DNA of 64,000 nt, taken from the NCBI GenBank assembly GCA_022844565.1, contig JALHLK010000005.1:62001-126000 (forward strand), in the 5' to 3' direction. Shown one piece after another: positions 18,913-28,770 of the stretch. The notes under the pieces are model-generated. The model had not been told where the DNA came from and did no database searches. It was given only the letters and a program-made list of their open reading frames with translations. Every line of letters starts with the position of its first letter. The first letter of the stretch is position 1. The stretch comes from Saprospiraceae bacterium. Lineage in GTDB: Bacteria > Bacteroidota > Bacteroidia > Chitinophagales > Saprospiraceae. Made by a program: the position numbers and the translations under genes.

Positions 18913-19326
18913 TTATACCAAACCGTACATCGTTTGTAAAATCTTCCACAAAATTTGTTTAGTCTTGATATCTTCTGCAATTTTTGTGACAGGATGTGCA
19001 ACCAACAAACTAAAAGCCTCAAAACTAAATATCTTATATATTTTCGCGTCCATCTGAAGACCAATTGCTTTAGGATTTACTCCAAAAATCAATACCTTTT
19101 TAAAGTTTCCGAGTGATGAGGCAATATTCGTTGGATTTTCTTTGTGAAAAAGAAAAAGTTCTATATCATTTTCAAAATTCAACCCCAATGCTTTAGCAAT
19201 ACCACCCAAAGTTTTTTGTGCTACCTCATTTTGATAATCGTCTTTTTGCAGAATTATCAACGTATGCTTCGCTGATGCAGCTATTCTAGTTTCTTTTAAT
19301 GGAATGATTATTTCGTCAGTGTGCAT
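18913..19326 (-). CDS. Conserved small protein, function unknown
   Basis: The frame can be extended to 19428, but the start at ATG 19326 (MHTDEIIIPLKETRIAA) gives a 137-residue soluble protein and lies just downstream of a -7 promoter box at 19348-19355. The sequence has an alternating strand/helix pattern (HTLIILQKDD, KKVLIFGVNPKAIGLQMD, LLVAHPVTKIAEDIKTKQIL, then LWKILQTMYG). From memory, the middle and end resemble a small conserved Bacteroidota protein of unclear role, sometimes compared with a DNA polymerase III psi-type subunit; I cannot confirm this. It stands alone, between the M36 protease and a small membrane protein. Confidence 0.72.
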   Translation of the reverse strand: MHTDEIIIPLKETRIAASAKHTLIILQKDDYQNEVAQKTLGGIAKALGLNFENDIELFLFHKENPTNIASSLGNFKKVLIFGVNPKAIGLQMDAKIYKIFSFEAFSLLVAHPVTKIAEDIKTKQILWKILQTMYGLV

Positions 19327-19726
19327 AATATTTAAAAATATTTTTGGCAAATATAGAATAAAATGCGTGTTAGGAGAATATATAAATTGGGATTTCCTGA
19401 ACAGGCCAGACAAAATCCAATTCCTCACTAAAACAGCTCAAAAGTTGGAAATATTAAAAGTCTCAAGACAACCTTTCATGTATCAAATTCCACATTTAAG
19501 TTCATTTCCGTCAATTTATAACTTATTTTTACATCCTAAAAGATTTTGAGATGAAAATAATCAGTACTTTTAAAGGTTTAACAATTTAATAAAATTCAAT
19601 ACTAGGAGAATTTAAAATTAGAATCTGATAATGTCAACATTTAGATATTTATCAATTTCTTGCCTTTGTGTAATTGAAAAATAGTTGAATAAAAGATGAT
19701 ACCATAAAAAGAAAAAAAAGATAAGT
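19327..19726. other. Intergenic region upstream of the small membrane protein gene
   Basis: About 400 bp, AT-rich. It carries the minus-strand promoter candidate at 19348-19355. A plus-strand frame crosses part of it, but it overlaps the start of the minus-strand gene and lacks coding character. Nothing else is seen. Confidence 0.4.
19348..19355 (-). promoter_or_regulatory. Predicted -7 box for the small conserved gene at 18913-19326
   Basis: Minus-strand TATATTTG is an exact match to TAnnTTTG, about 22 bp upstream of ATG 19326. It argues against the longer start at 19428. Confidence 0.55.
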
Positions 19727-20131
19727 ATGACCATAAACGATTTTAAATTAGAGCTTAGAAATTGGAAACTTACAAAATACAAGATAATCAACTTTTCTAT
19801 TGGAATTGTAGCCCTACTTATTTATGAGTTTATCGGTCGACCTTTATATAGACCTTATATCTATCAAAATCAAATAAATGATTTTCATATAGCGGACACA
19901 TTGGGTAATACACTTGGTACAATGACTACCATTTTTTTCTTAATTGCGATATTATCAAAAGACACGATAAAAGGTAACTACTTAATAAAAATTAGTACTT
20001 TGAGTATTGTTGTGTTTGAACTTCTACATCCATTTCTTGGTAAAGTAATTGATATTTTGGACATTATGGCTACCATTATTACGGGATTGTGTAGTTATGT
20101 TATCTATAATAGGTTATTTGAAAACCGTTAA
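19727..20131 (+). CDS. Small integral membrane protein, VanZ-like pattern
   Basis: This 134-residue protein has about four hydrophobic segments (around residues 22-38, 60-78, 87-103 and 108-126). The pattern IADTLGNTLGT, then VVFELLHPFLGKVIDILDI, then TIITGLCSYVIY recalls VanZ-like proteins, where a D-N-G helix is followed by an FE(L)xQ and a DxxDixxNxxG motif. The match is weak because the second Asn is replaced by Thr. Function is not known; VanZ-like proteins are linked to envelope and antibiotic resistance. The gene is isolated. Confidence 0.65.
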   Translation: MTINDFKLELRNWKLTKYKIINFSIGIVALLIYEFIGRPLYRPYIYQNQINDFHIADTLGNTLGTMTTIFFLIAILSKDTIKGNYLIKISTLSIVVFELLHPFLGKVIDILDIMATIITGLCSYVIYNRLFENR

Positions 20132-20171
20132 AGTAGTAAGAAGGATAATTTTTAAATCTTGGTTAGTACAT

Positions 20172-20211
20172 AAAAAAAAGGAGACAAACAATTTTACTCA
20201 TTTATCCCCTT
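20172..20211 (-). terminator. Rho-independent-type terminator downstream of aconitase
   Basis: Read on the minus strand, AAGGGGA pairs with TCTCCTT (one G-T pair) across an AT-rich loop, and the stem is followed by eight T residues. It lies about 25-60 bp past the aconitase stop. Confidence 0.55.
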
Positions 20212-20234
20212 CAGTATACATTGGTTAAGTTGAT

Positions 20235-22499
20235 TTAACTTAGTTTCTCCCTTATTTCATTCAAAGCAGATCCTGATTTTACCCAGCCTATTTGAGCTGT
20301 GTTGTAAGTATGATTGACTTTGATGATGTCAGAGGTGCCGTCTGAATGCGACAATTTGATTTGTAATTGCTTACCTGGAGCCATAGACTCAAAGTCGATG
20401 ATGCTTACTTCATCGTCTTGTCTTATTAAATCATAATCGGCTACTTTGTCAAAAGTTAACGCTAACATACCTTGTTTCTTAAGGTTTGTTTCGTGTATTC
20501 TTGCGAATGATTTGACAACTACCGCTTTTACTCCTAAGAATCGTGGTTGCATTGCTGCGTGTTCTCTAGATGATCCTTCACCATAATTTTCTTCACCAAA
20601 TACGATTGTACCAATACCATTCTTCTGATATAATCTAGCGGAATCCGGTACAGGTAAATACTCATTGGATACAAAATTTAATACCTTATTGACTTCATCA
20701 TTAAAAGAATTGACTGCACCAATCAGTGTATTGTTAGCAATATTCTCCAAATGGCCTCTATATGTCAACCATGGACCTGCCATAGATATGTGATCAGTCG
20801 TACATTTACCTTTTGCTTTGATTAAAATACGCATATGCTGTACATAACCATTGGTAATCGGAGTGAATGGCTCTAACAGTTGTAATCTTTTTGATTCTGG
20901 ATCAACTGCTACACTTACTTTTGAACCATCTTCAAATGGAGCCTGATAGCCAGCATCTTTTACTGAAAACCCTTGTGGAGGTAATTCATAACCTGTAGGT
21001 TCATCCAATTTAACTGCTTCGCCATTTTGATTCTGAAGCGTATCTGTGAGGGGATTAAAATCTAGTCTTCCAGCAAGTGCAATTGCTGTCACAATCTCAG
21101 GAGAAGCAACAAAAGCATGTGTATTAGGATTGCCATCAGCCCTTTTTGAGAAATTTCTATTAAATGAGTGTATGATGGTGTTTTTCTCTTTTTTGTCGGC
21201 TCCAGCACGATCCCATTGACCAATACACGGCCCGCATGCGTTTGCAAATACGGATCCTCCTATTTTTTCAAAAGTATCAATAAATCCATCGCGCTCTATA
21301 GTAAATCTTACCAATTCAGAACCTGGAGTAATGGTAAATTCAGATTGTGTTTTTAAATTTTTAGATACTGCTTGACTTGCTATTGATGCAGCTCTAGAAA
21401 TATCTTCATAAGAAGAGTTGGTACAAGAACCAATTAAGCCAACTTTGACCTCAACAGGCCAATCGTTTTGTCCTAATACTTCTTTCATTTTAGATATTGG
21501 TGTTGCCAAATCTGGTGTAAAAGGGCCGTTGATGTGAGGTTCTAGTTCACTTAAGTTGATTTCGATTACTTGATCAAAGTATTTTTCTGGAGAAGCATAA
21601 ACTTCATCATCACCTGTCAAATACGGTGCAATTTTATCAGCTTCTGCTGCAACTTCCGCTCTGCCCGTAGCTGATAGATACCTACTCATAGATTCATCAT
21701 AACCAAAAGTAGAGGTTGTGGCCCCTATCTCTGCACCCATGTTACAGATTGTGCCTTTACCCGTGCAAGACAGGCTTTGAGCACCTTCACCAAAATATTC
21801 TACAATAGCACCTGTACCACCTTTCACAGTTAAAATACCTGCCACTTTAAGTATAACATCCTTAGGAGAAGTCCAGCCTGACATTTTACCAGTGAGTTTT
21901 ACACCTATAAGTTTTGGCATCTTGAGTTCCCACTCCATACCAACCATTACGTCTACAGCATCAGCACCACCTACTCCGATAGCCACCATACCCAGACCAC
22001 CTGCATTGGGTGTGTGTGAATCCGTACCAATCATCATACCACCTGGAAATGCGTAATTTTCCAAAACTACTTGATGAATGATCCCCGCACCAGGTTTCCA
22101 AAAGCCAATACCATACTTATTCGAAATGGATTCTAAAAAAGAAAATACTTCAGAGTTGATATCTAGCGAACCTTTTAAATCTACCACACCATTCACTTTT
22201 GCTTGGATGAGGTGATCACAATGCACTGTGGAAGGCACAGCAACTTTTGGCAATCCACAAGTCATAAATTGCAAAAGTGCCATTTGCGCTGTCGCATCTT
22301 GCATAGCCACTCTATCTGGTGCAAAAAACACATAATCCTTACCTCTACCATAATCTTGAAGAGTAGAAGCACTATGTAAATGTGCATATAAAATTTTCTC
22401 CGCTAGCGTCAAAGGCCTGCCTAATACGCTTTTTGCCTCATCAACTTTTGAAGGCATGTCAGCATATACTTTCTTAATTTTATCAATATCAAATACCAT
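20235..22499 (-). CDS. Aconitate hydratase (mitochondrial-type aconitase)
   Basis: This 754-residue [4Fe-4S] enzyme isomerises citrate to isocitrate in the TCA cycle. Cluster ligands are C359 ([10 protein letters not shown]), C422 and C425 ([12 protein letters not shown]). The active-site [10 protein letters not shown] (159-168) and the swivel-domain [12 protein letters not shown] segment are intact. The opening region and the short length match the eukaryotic mitochondrial aconitase type found in many Bacteroidota, distinct from E. coli AcnA (about 890) and AcnB (about 865). It is monocistronic, with a promoter candidate at 22541-22548 and a terminator at 20172-20211. Assignment is certain; I give no symbol because naming varies. 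Confidence 0.95.
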   Translation of the reverse strand: MVFDIDKIKKVYADMPSKVDEAKSVLGRPLTLAEKILYAHLHSASTLQDYGRGKDYVFFAPDRVAMQDATAQMALLQFMTCGLPKVAVPSTVHCDHLIQAKVNGVVDLKGSLDINSEVFSFLESISNKYGIGFWKPGAGIIHQVVLENYAFPGGMMIGTDSHTPNAGGLGMVAIGVGGADAVDVMVGMEWELKMPKLIGVKLTGKMSGWTSPKDVILKVAGILTVKGGTGAIVEYFGEGAQSLSCTGKGTICNMGAEIGATTSTFGYDESMSRYLSATGRAEVAAEADKIAPYLTGDDEVYASPEKYFDQVIEINLSELEPHINGPFTPDLATPISKMKEVLGQNDWPVEVKVGLIGSCTNSSYEDISRAASIASQAVSKNLKTQSEFTITPGSELVRFTIERDGFIDTFEKIGGSVFANACGPCIGQWDRAGADKKEKNTIIHSFNRNFSKRADGNPNTHAFVASPEIVTAIALAGRLDFNPLTDTLQNQNGEAVKLDEPTGYELPPQGFSVKDAGYQAPFEDGSKVSVAVDPESKRLQLLEPFTPITNGYVQHMRILIKAKGKCTTDHISMAGPWLTYRGHLENIANNTLIGAVNSFNDEVNKVLNFVSNEYLPVPDSARLYQKNGIGTIVFGEENYGEGSSREHAAMQPRFLGVKAVVVKSFARIHETNLKKQGMLALTFDKVADYDLIRQDDEVSIIDFESMAPGKQLQIKLSHSDGTSDIIKVNHTYNTAQIGWVKSGSALNEIREKLS

Positions 22500-22822
22500 T
22501 ATAATTTATTATCTTTTTACTAAATTATTTAAATTGCTTGCAAATTTAATGCATTACTACCATTTCATGTACTCATTGTCATAATTTATGTAATATCTTT
22601 TTGAAAGAAAAGTAAAATTAATATATCAATTAGGTTGATTTTTAGTTCTGTAATTTTGATAATCTTATGTTTTGCAAGTTTATTCGAAATAATTCTTTAT
22701 TTGATCAGTTTTAAAAACCAATACTTGCTTATTTATGTAAATATTTATATTTGAATTATATGTGTATTAAGACATTAGAAGATTTAAAATAATATTCAAT
22801 AAAAACTATTAATTTTACCAAA
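22500..22822. other. Divergent intergenic region between aconitase and the Kef pair
   Basis: 323 bp, strongly AT-rich. It holds the aconitase promoter candidate at 22541-22548. No convincing TAnnTTTG box is seen for the plus-strand Kef genes, and there is no open frame of note. Confidence 0.45.
22541..22548 (-). promoter_or_regulatory. Predicted -7 box for aconitase
   Basis: Minus-strand TAAATTTG matches TAnnTTTG and lies 42 bp upstream of the start codon. Confidence 0.5.
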
Positions 22823-23413
22823 ATGAAGAGAATATTGATAAATTTTTATCATCCGAGATTTGAAGATAGCAATGTTCATAAAAGATTACTATCTGTTTTG
22901 TCGCCAGAGGATACGAATGTGATTTTGCGGGACCAATATGAGTTGTATCCAGACTTTGATATTAATGTTGAAGTTGAGCAAGAGTTTTTATTGGAGGCGG
23001 ACATTATAATTTTTCAACATCCAGTTTTTTGGTACAATTGTCCACCACTGATGAAGCAATGGTTGGATTTGGTGCTTGAATATGGCTGGGCTTATGGTAA
23101 AAATGGTATAAGGCTAAAGGGTAAAAAATTCTTACAAATCGTAAGTACTGCAGGTAGTGAAGAGGCTTATCAACATGGTGGTCGCAATAAGTACACTTTG
23201 AGGGAGTTTTTTAGACCGTTTGAGCAAACTGCATTTTTATGCAATATGGATTATTTGCCTCCACTACATATTCCTAGGTCAGATGGTTTAACTAAAGTAG
23301 ATTTAGACCATTATACCGCATTATATGCTTACCTCATAGAGAAATTAAAAAATGATGAATTATCAAATGACGAATTAAGCAAAATTGAATATCTTAATGA
23401 TCTAACCAGATAA
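22823..23413 (+). CDS. KefF/MdaB-like NAD(P)H:quinone oxidoreductase (flavodoxin-like fold)
   Basis: This 196-residue flavoprotein of the Flavodoxin_2 family has an N-terminal MKRILINFYHPRFEDSNVHK nucleotide loop. It also has the family motif FQHPVFWYNCPPLMKQWLD and the GGRNKYTLREFFRPFEQTA segment. Members reduce quinones and, as KefF, act as the ancillary activator of the KefC glutathione-gated potassium efflux system. The gene lies 11 bp upstream of a KefC-like antiporter gene and reads in the same direction, which supports the KefF role. It uses an ordinary ATG. The partner gene is interrupted (see next), so the present role of this enzyme is uncertain. Confidence 0.9.
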   Translation: MKRILINFYHPRFEDSNVHKRLLSVLSPEDTNVILRDQYELYPDFDINVEVEQEFLLEADIIIFQHPVFWYNCPPLMKQWLDLVLEYGWAYGKNGIRLKGKKFLQIVSTAGSEEAYQHGGRNKYTLREFFRPFEQTAFLCNMDYLPPLHIPRSDGLTKVDLDHYTALYAYLIEKLKNDELSNDELSKIEYLNDLTR

Positions 23414-23424
23414 AAATCTACGTA

Positions 23425-25284
23425 ATGTTACAAAATGCAATTATATATTTAGGGACTGCTTTAGTCTTTGTACCACTTGCCAAAAAAATGGGTATTGGAA
23501 GTGTATTAGGGTACTTGATTGGGGGAATACTCATTGGACCTTATGTTTTAAGTTTTATTGGTAAAGAAGGAGAAGATGTTATGCATGCCACTGAGTTTGG
23601 AGTGGTAATGATGTTGTTTTTGATAGGTTTAGAAATTAATCCCAGATCTTTTTGGAATATGCGAAAGCAAATAATAGGGCTCGGGGGCTTACAAATGGCT
23701 TTGACTGCAATTTTTGTTTACATACTTTTTAAGTATTTTTTCGAATATAGTGTCAATACATCATTAGCAGTAGCTTTGGGATTTGCTATGTCTTCTACCG
23801 CCATTGTTTTACAAACGTTAAAAGAAAAAGGACTTGAAAAGACTATTGCAGGGTAATCAGCCTTCTCTGTTTTATTGTTTCAAGATATTGCTGTTATACC
23901 TATACTTGCGTTATTACCTTTGTTAGCGTTAAACGATAATATTGTAAAAAAAGCTTCTCATTTTCCACCAGCGTTAGATTTTTTGGATCGATATCCAACA
24001 TTGACTATTCTTCTTGCCGTGTTTGCAATCTTCGTAATCATTAGATTTTTAATAAATCCATTTTTGAGATATGTAGCCTCTGTGTATATGAGAGAATTGC
24101 TTACTATGTCGGCTTTATTTATTGTGATAGGTGTATCTTATATTATGGAATTGGCGGGTATAAGTGCCGCTCTTGGCGCCTTTATGGCAGGCTTAATTCT
24201 AACAAGTAGTGAATTCAAGCATGAACTGGAAACCGAAATAGAACCTTTTAAAGGCCTATTGCTTGGAATCTTTTTTATTGCCATTGGCACAACTATCAAC
24301 TTTACTGTAATAGCTGATAACCCAATAATGATAATAAAAGCTGTACTGTCAGTATTACTGATAAAAGCTTTCGTCCTTGCGGCTCTAGGAAAAATTTTCG
24401 AGCTAAAAACTGATCAAAATATACTTTTTGCGCTTTTACTCTCGCAAGTCGGAGAATTTGGTTTTTTAGTACTGGCATCAAGTGAACAATTAGGCATCAT
24501 AGACCAAGTTAATTATAATTTTCTAATGGCCGTTATTACGATTACTATGATGATTTCTCCCCTACTTTTAGTGATTAATGAAAAGTTTGTTGATCCTTAT
24601 TTTGGAATTAGGGAAAAACAAACTTTTATTGATGTAGAACCAAATAAAGATGAAGAATATTCTAAAATCATGATTGTAGGCTTTGGTAATTTTGGAAGTA
24701 CTCTTGGTCGATTTTTAAGAGCCAATGGAGAAGAAACGGTGGTTCTTGAAAATAACAGTGATAGAGTTTCTTTATTAAGAAGGATGGGCTTTAAAGTTTT
24801 TTTTGGAGACGGTACTCGTATTGCTCTTTTAGAATCAGCCGGCATAAAAAAAGCCAAAGTTTTAATTGCTGCTATAGATAATCCAGCTAAAAATATGGAA
24901 CTTGTAAAATTATTAAAAAAGTATTACCCCAACCTTACTGTTTTTGTGAGAGCTAAAGATAGAAACTCCACGTATGACCTCATCGAGATGGGTGTGGACA
25001 ATATTTATAGAGAATCATTATACACTTCCGTTAATATGGGTGTAAATATATTAAGTTACCTTGGCCATAGAAAATATACTTCAAACAGAAAAGCTCAAGA
25101 GTTTTTAAAATATGATGAAAGTATGATTACAGAACTAGCTAAACTAAGAAACGATGAAGATATTTACATCAATAGTACTAAAAGGTTTATTGAGTTTCAA
25201 GAAAAATTATTGTCGGAGGATATGAAATTTATACACAAACACGAAGATCATGCTTGGGACAAAAAATCAATTAGTGATATCTAA
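23425..25284 (+). pseudogene. KefB/KefC-like K+/H+ antiporter interrupted by one in-frame TAA
   Basis: The two open frames 23425-23856 (143 codons) and 23875-25284 are in the same reading frame and together make a protein of about 619 residues, the normal KefC length. The break is a TAA codon at 23854-23856 inside the conserved segment that usually reads GGQSAFSVLLFQD. Here it reads AG-stop-SAFSVLLFQD, so a single C to T change (CAA to TAA) explains it. The N-terminal part and the middle hold the CPA2 membrane domain (about 12 helices). The C-terminal part has a TrkA-N/RCK domain (KIMIVGFGNFGSTLGRFL). The rest is not eroded, so the mutation is recent, a sequencing error, or suppressed in the cell. 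The neighbouring KefF-like gene supports the identity. Confidence 0.88.
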
Positions 25285-25342
25285 ATTTCTAAACTTTGAT
25301 CAACTAAATATACTCCACTAAGATAGAAGTACTAGCAAAAAG

Positions 25343-28300
25343 TTACCCATGACAATTCTTATACTTCTTCCCACTTCCACAAGGACAAAGGTCGTTTCTT
25401 CCTACTTTGTCATCTTGTCTTACAATAGTCTCCACTACCCTTCTCTCAGGCTGTCCACCTGCATTTTGAGCAGCTGCCTTTCTTGCTTCTTGATCTTTAT
25501 TGCTTTGAACATTTGAAAAGTCTGTTTTTACCTCTCTGGCAGCCTTCAATTCTTGCTCACTTTCTTCTGGACCGTTGAATACTAACTGACCTCGAGTAAG
25601 GTATGAAGCAACTTCTTTATTGATGGTATATACTAGATTTTCGAATAATTTATATGCTTCCATTTTGTATATCACCAACGGATCTTTTTGCTCAAAAGAA
25701 GCTGATTGTACAGAATCTTTCAATTCATCCATCGCTCTAAGATGTTCCTTCCATTTATCATCAATTAATGATAAAGTTACTGCCTTCTCAATATCAACTG
25801 GGATAGATTCACCTTTGCTATCCATAGCAGGTTTAATCTCCGTGGCTATAGGAAGTGGATGCATAGATCCATCAAAATATGGTATTGCTAATCTTCTATA
25901 TCGATCACCGTTTGCTTTATAAACCCGCTCAACAATTGGATAAAGTGTTTCTTTAAGGAATTCTTTTTTAGAATTATAGCTTTCCACTACCTGACTTAGA
26001 AGAATATTGATTAAGGCTTCAGGAGACGAACTTGTAAATTGCGTCTCATCAATATTTGGATCAATACTCAATTGACTTAAACATTCATTTCTAAACTCTG
26101 AATAATCATTGCTCGATTTGAACGTATAAATAATATTTGAAACCAACGACTCAAACATATTAAATATGTCTACAGCAAGTCTTTCGCCAGAAAGTGCATT
26201 ATTTCTTTTTTTATAAATGGCTTCCCTTTGTATATTCATGACATCATCATATTCTAAGAGTCGCTTTCGTATACCAAAGTTATTTTCTTCTACTTTCTTT
26301 TGTGCTCTCTCTATTGACTTGGTAACCATGGGCGCTTGGATTACATCTCCTTCTTTATGACCCATTTTGTCCATCACAGAGGCAATCCTTTCTGATTGGA
26401 AAAGACGCATCAAATTATCTTCAAGAGATACGTAAAACTGTGAAGAACCAGGATCACCTTGTCTACCCGCTCTACCTCTCAACTGACGGTCTACCCTTCT
26501 ACTGTCGTGTCTTTCAGTAGCAATAATCGCAAGCCCTCCTGCTTTTTTCACATCATCGCTGATTTTGATGTCTGTACCCCTACCTGCCATGTTTGTAGCA
26601 ATGGTTACAGCACCTGTTTTACCTGCATCAGCCACAATTTCTGCCTCTTTTTGGTGTAATTTAGCATTCAAAACTTTGTGGTTAACTTTTCTCATATTAA
26701 GGAATCTACTCAATAATTCGGAGATTTCTACTGAAGTAGTACCTACAAGTACTGGTCTACCTGCATCAGTTAATCTTACGATTTCATCAACTACTGCATT
26801 GTATTTTTCTTTTGACGTTTTATAGATTAAGTCGTCTTTGTCTTCTCTAACTGCTGGTTTATTGGTTGGAATGGATACTACATCTAGTTTGTAAATTTCC
26901 CAAAACTCTCCTGCTTCTGTTTCTGCTGTTCCTGTCATACCAGAGAGTTTATGGTACATACGGAAGTAGTTTTGGAGAGTGATTGTAGCATAAGTTTGTG
27001 TAATATTACCTATATCAACTTTCTCTTTAGCTTCTAAAGCCTGATGAAGACCGTCAGAATAACGTCTACCTTCCATCATACGACCTGTCTGCTCGTCAAC
27101 GATTTTTACTTGCCCCTCTATGACAACATACTCTTGATCTATTTCAAATAAAGTGTATGCTTTTAACAATTGTTGCACAGAGTGAAGACGCCTTGATTTC
27201 ATAGAAAAATCAGAAATTAAAGTTCGTCTTTCTTCTGTGAGTTTTATTCCTTGTTTCTTTTCTAAATTGTCTATATCTTGAGTTTCTTTGACTATGTCGG
27301 GAAGGACAAAGAAGTTTTCGTCATTTTCACCACTTGCTAAGAATGTTGACCCTTTATCGGTTAATTCAACGCTTCTTGTTTTTTCTTCGATGGTAAAATA
27401 TAGTTCTTTATCTACCATAGGCATATTCTTATTTTGCTCTTGCATATAGTAGTTCTCCGTGCGTTGGAGCATAGATTTGACACCTTCTTCACTAAGGAAT
27501 TTGATGAGCGGTCTGTACTTTGGTAAACCCCTATGAGCTCTTAAAATAGCCATACCTGCTTGACCTTCTTCATAACCAACCTTACCTTCATTAAAGAGTT
27601 TTCTTGCAACCGTTAAAAAATCGGTGACTAATTTTCTTTGAGCATTGTATAGTCCTTCGATTTTAGGATTTAAATCATGGTATTCTTGCTCATCAGCACC
27701 TTCAGGTACAGGTCCTGATATGATTAGTGGTGTTCTGGCATCGTCAATTAAGACTGAATCTACTTCATCTACCATAGCATAATGGTGCTTTGATTGTACT
27801 TTCTCGTCCTTATTGACCACCATATTATCACGAAGGTAGTCAAAGCCAAATTCGTTGTTTGTTCCGTAAGTTATATCTGCTTTATATGCTTGTATTCTTT
27901 GAGGAGTATGTGGTTTGTATTTATCTATGCAATCAATTGTAAGCAATAAAAATTCAAAAATCGGACCTATCCATTCACTATCTCTTTTTGCTAAGTAATC
28001 ATTGACAGTAATAACATGTACACCTTGACCTGACAAACCATTCAAATAGGCGGGTAAAGTAGCAACAAGCGTCTTTCCTTCTCCTGTAGCCATCTCGGCG
28101 ATTTTTCCATCATGAAGTACCATACCACCTATCAACTGAACATCATAGTGTACCATATTCCACACAATGTCTCCACCTGCTGCTGTCCAACTATTTGCCC
28201 ATAGTGCATTGTCTCCTTCGATTTTGATGTAAGATTTACCTTTACTCACCAAAGTTTTATCGTGCTCAGTAGCTGTTACGGACAATTGGCTATTGTTGGA

Positions 28301-28663
28301 GAATCTAAAACTTGTTTCTCTTACGACCGCAAATGCCTCAGGCAAAATGTCTTTTAATACATCTTCAAGGTGCTTATCTCTTGTTTTTATTAAATCATCA
28401 ATTTGATCATAAATACTTTCTTTTTCGGCAATACTTAAATCAGGACCAGATGCTTTACTCTTTAGTGTACTAATATCATTGTCAATACCAGCTAAGTGCT
28501 CACTAATTCTTGATCTGAACTCAACTGTTTTATTTCTCAGTTCATCGTTAGACAATGACTTGAAAGCTTGGTAAAAATTATTAATTTTATCAACGGTTGG
28601 TCTGTACTCATTTACATCCCTTTCGTGTTTTGAGCCAAATAATTTCTTTAAAAAATTAAACAT
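25343..28663 (-). CDS. secA: Preprotein translocase ATPase SecA
   Basis: This 1106-residue motor drives proteins through SecYEG. Walker A is MATGEGKT (191-198), the DEAD-like segment is DEVDSVLIDDARTPLI, and NMAGRGTDI with RQLRGRAGRQGDPGSS marks the second nucleotide-binding domain. The protein ends in the zinc-binding motif CPCGSGKKYKNCHG. It is longer than E. coli SecA (901) because of insertions, as is usual in Bacteroidota. It is followed on the same strand by nothing close, and preceded by purD with about 107 bp between them. Assignment is certain. Confidence 0.98.
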   Translation of the reverse strand: MFNFLKKLFGSKHERDVNEYRPTVDKINNFYQAFKSLSNDELRNKTVEFRSRISEHLAGIDNDISTLKSKASGPDLSIAEKESIYDQIDDLIKTRDKHLEDVLKDILPEAFAVVRETSFRFSNNSQLSVTATEHDKTLVSKGKSYIKIEGDNALWANSWTAAGGDIVWNMVHYDVQLIGGMVLHDGKIAEMATGEGKTLVATLPAYLNGLSGQGVHVITVNDYLAKRDSEWIGPIFEFLLLTIDCIDKYKPHTPQRIQAYKADITYGTNNEFGFDYLRDNMVVNKDEKVQSKHHYAMVDEVDSVLIDDARTPLIISGPVPEGADEQEYHDLNPKIEGLYNAQRKLVTDFLTVARKLFNEGKVGYEEGQAGMAILRAHRGLPKYRPLIKFLSEEGVKSMLQRTENYYMQEQNKNMPMVDKELYFTIEEKTRSVELTDKGSTFLASGENDENFFVLPDIVKETQDIDNLEKKQGIKLTEERRTLISDFSMKSRRLHSVQQLLKAYTLFEIDQEYVVIEGQVKIVDEQTGRMMEGRRYSDGLHQALEAKEKVDIGNITQTYATITLQNYFRMYHKLSGMTGTAETEAGEFWEIYKLDVVSIPTNKPAVREDKDDLIYKTSKEKYNAVVDEIVRLTDAGRPVLVGTTSVEISELLSRFLNMRKVNHKVLNAKLHQKEAEIVADAGKTGAVTIATNMAGRGTDIKISDDVKKAGGLAIIATERHDSRRVDRQLRGRAGRQGDPGSSQFYVSLEDNLMRLFQSERIASVMDKMGHKEGDVIQAPMVTKSIERAQKKVEENNFGIRKRLLEYDDVMNIQREAIYKKRNNALSGERLAVDIFNMFESLVSNIIYTFKSSNDYSEFRNECLSQLSIDPNIDETQFTSSSPEALINILLSQVVESYNSKKEFLKETLYPIVERVYKANGDRYRRLAIPYFDGSMHPLPIATEIKPAMDSKGESIPVDIEKAVTLSLIDDKWKEHLRAMDELKDSVQSASFEQKDPLVIYKMEAYKLFENLVYTINKEVASYLTRGQLVFNGPEESEQELKAAREVKTDFSNVQSNKDQEARKAAAQNAGGQPERRVVETIVRQDDKVGRNDLCPCGSGKKYKNCHG

Positions 28664-28770
28664 TTTATAAATTTAAGTCTGATTAATTTGAATATTTCTA
28701 TTAAAAACGAATATCCTACATATTTTATTCCAAAAAGTTTTTACTGCCAAATTGTCGCATGATTTTTAGC

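Noticed and set aside
18659..18949. 96-codon minus-strand frame after the M36 gene
   Set aside because: It overlaps both the end of the M36 gene and the end of the minus-strand gene at 18913, and has no start signal or family likeness.
19304..19549. 81-codon plus-strand frame
   Set aside because: It overlaps the start of the minus-strand gene (ATG 19326) and its promoter, and lacks coding character.
23854..23856. TAA reassigned to glutamine (alternative genetic code)
   Set aside because: TAA is used as the normal stop in many other genes here, for example at the ends of the sigma-54 activator, miaB and lptE genes.
23875..25284. Second half of the Kef gene as an independent gene with a TTG start
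   Set aside because: It starts in the middle of a conserved transmembrane segment and is in frame with the upstream half; a real start there is unlikely.
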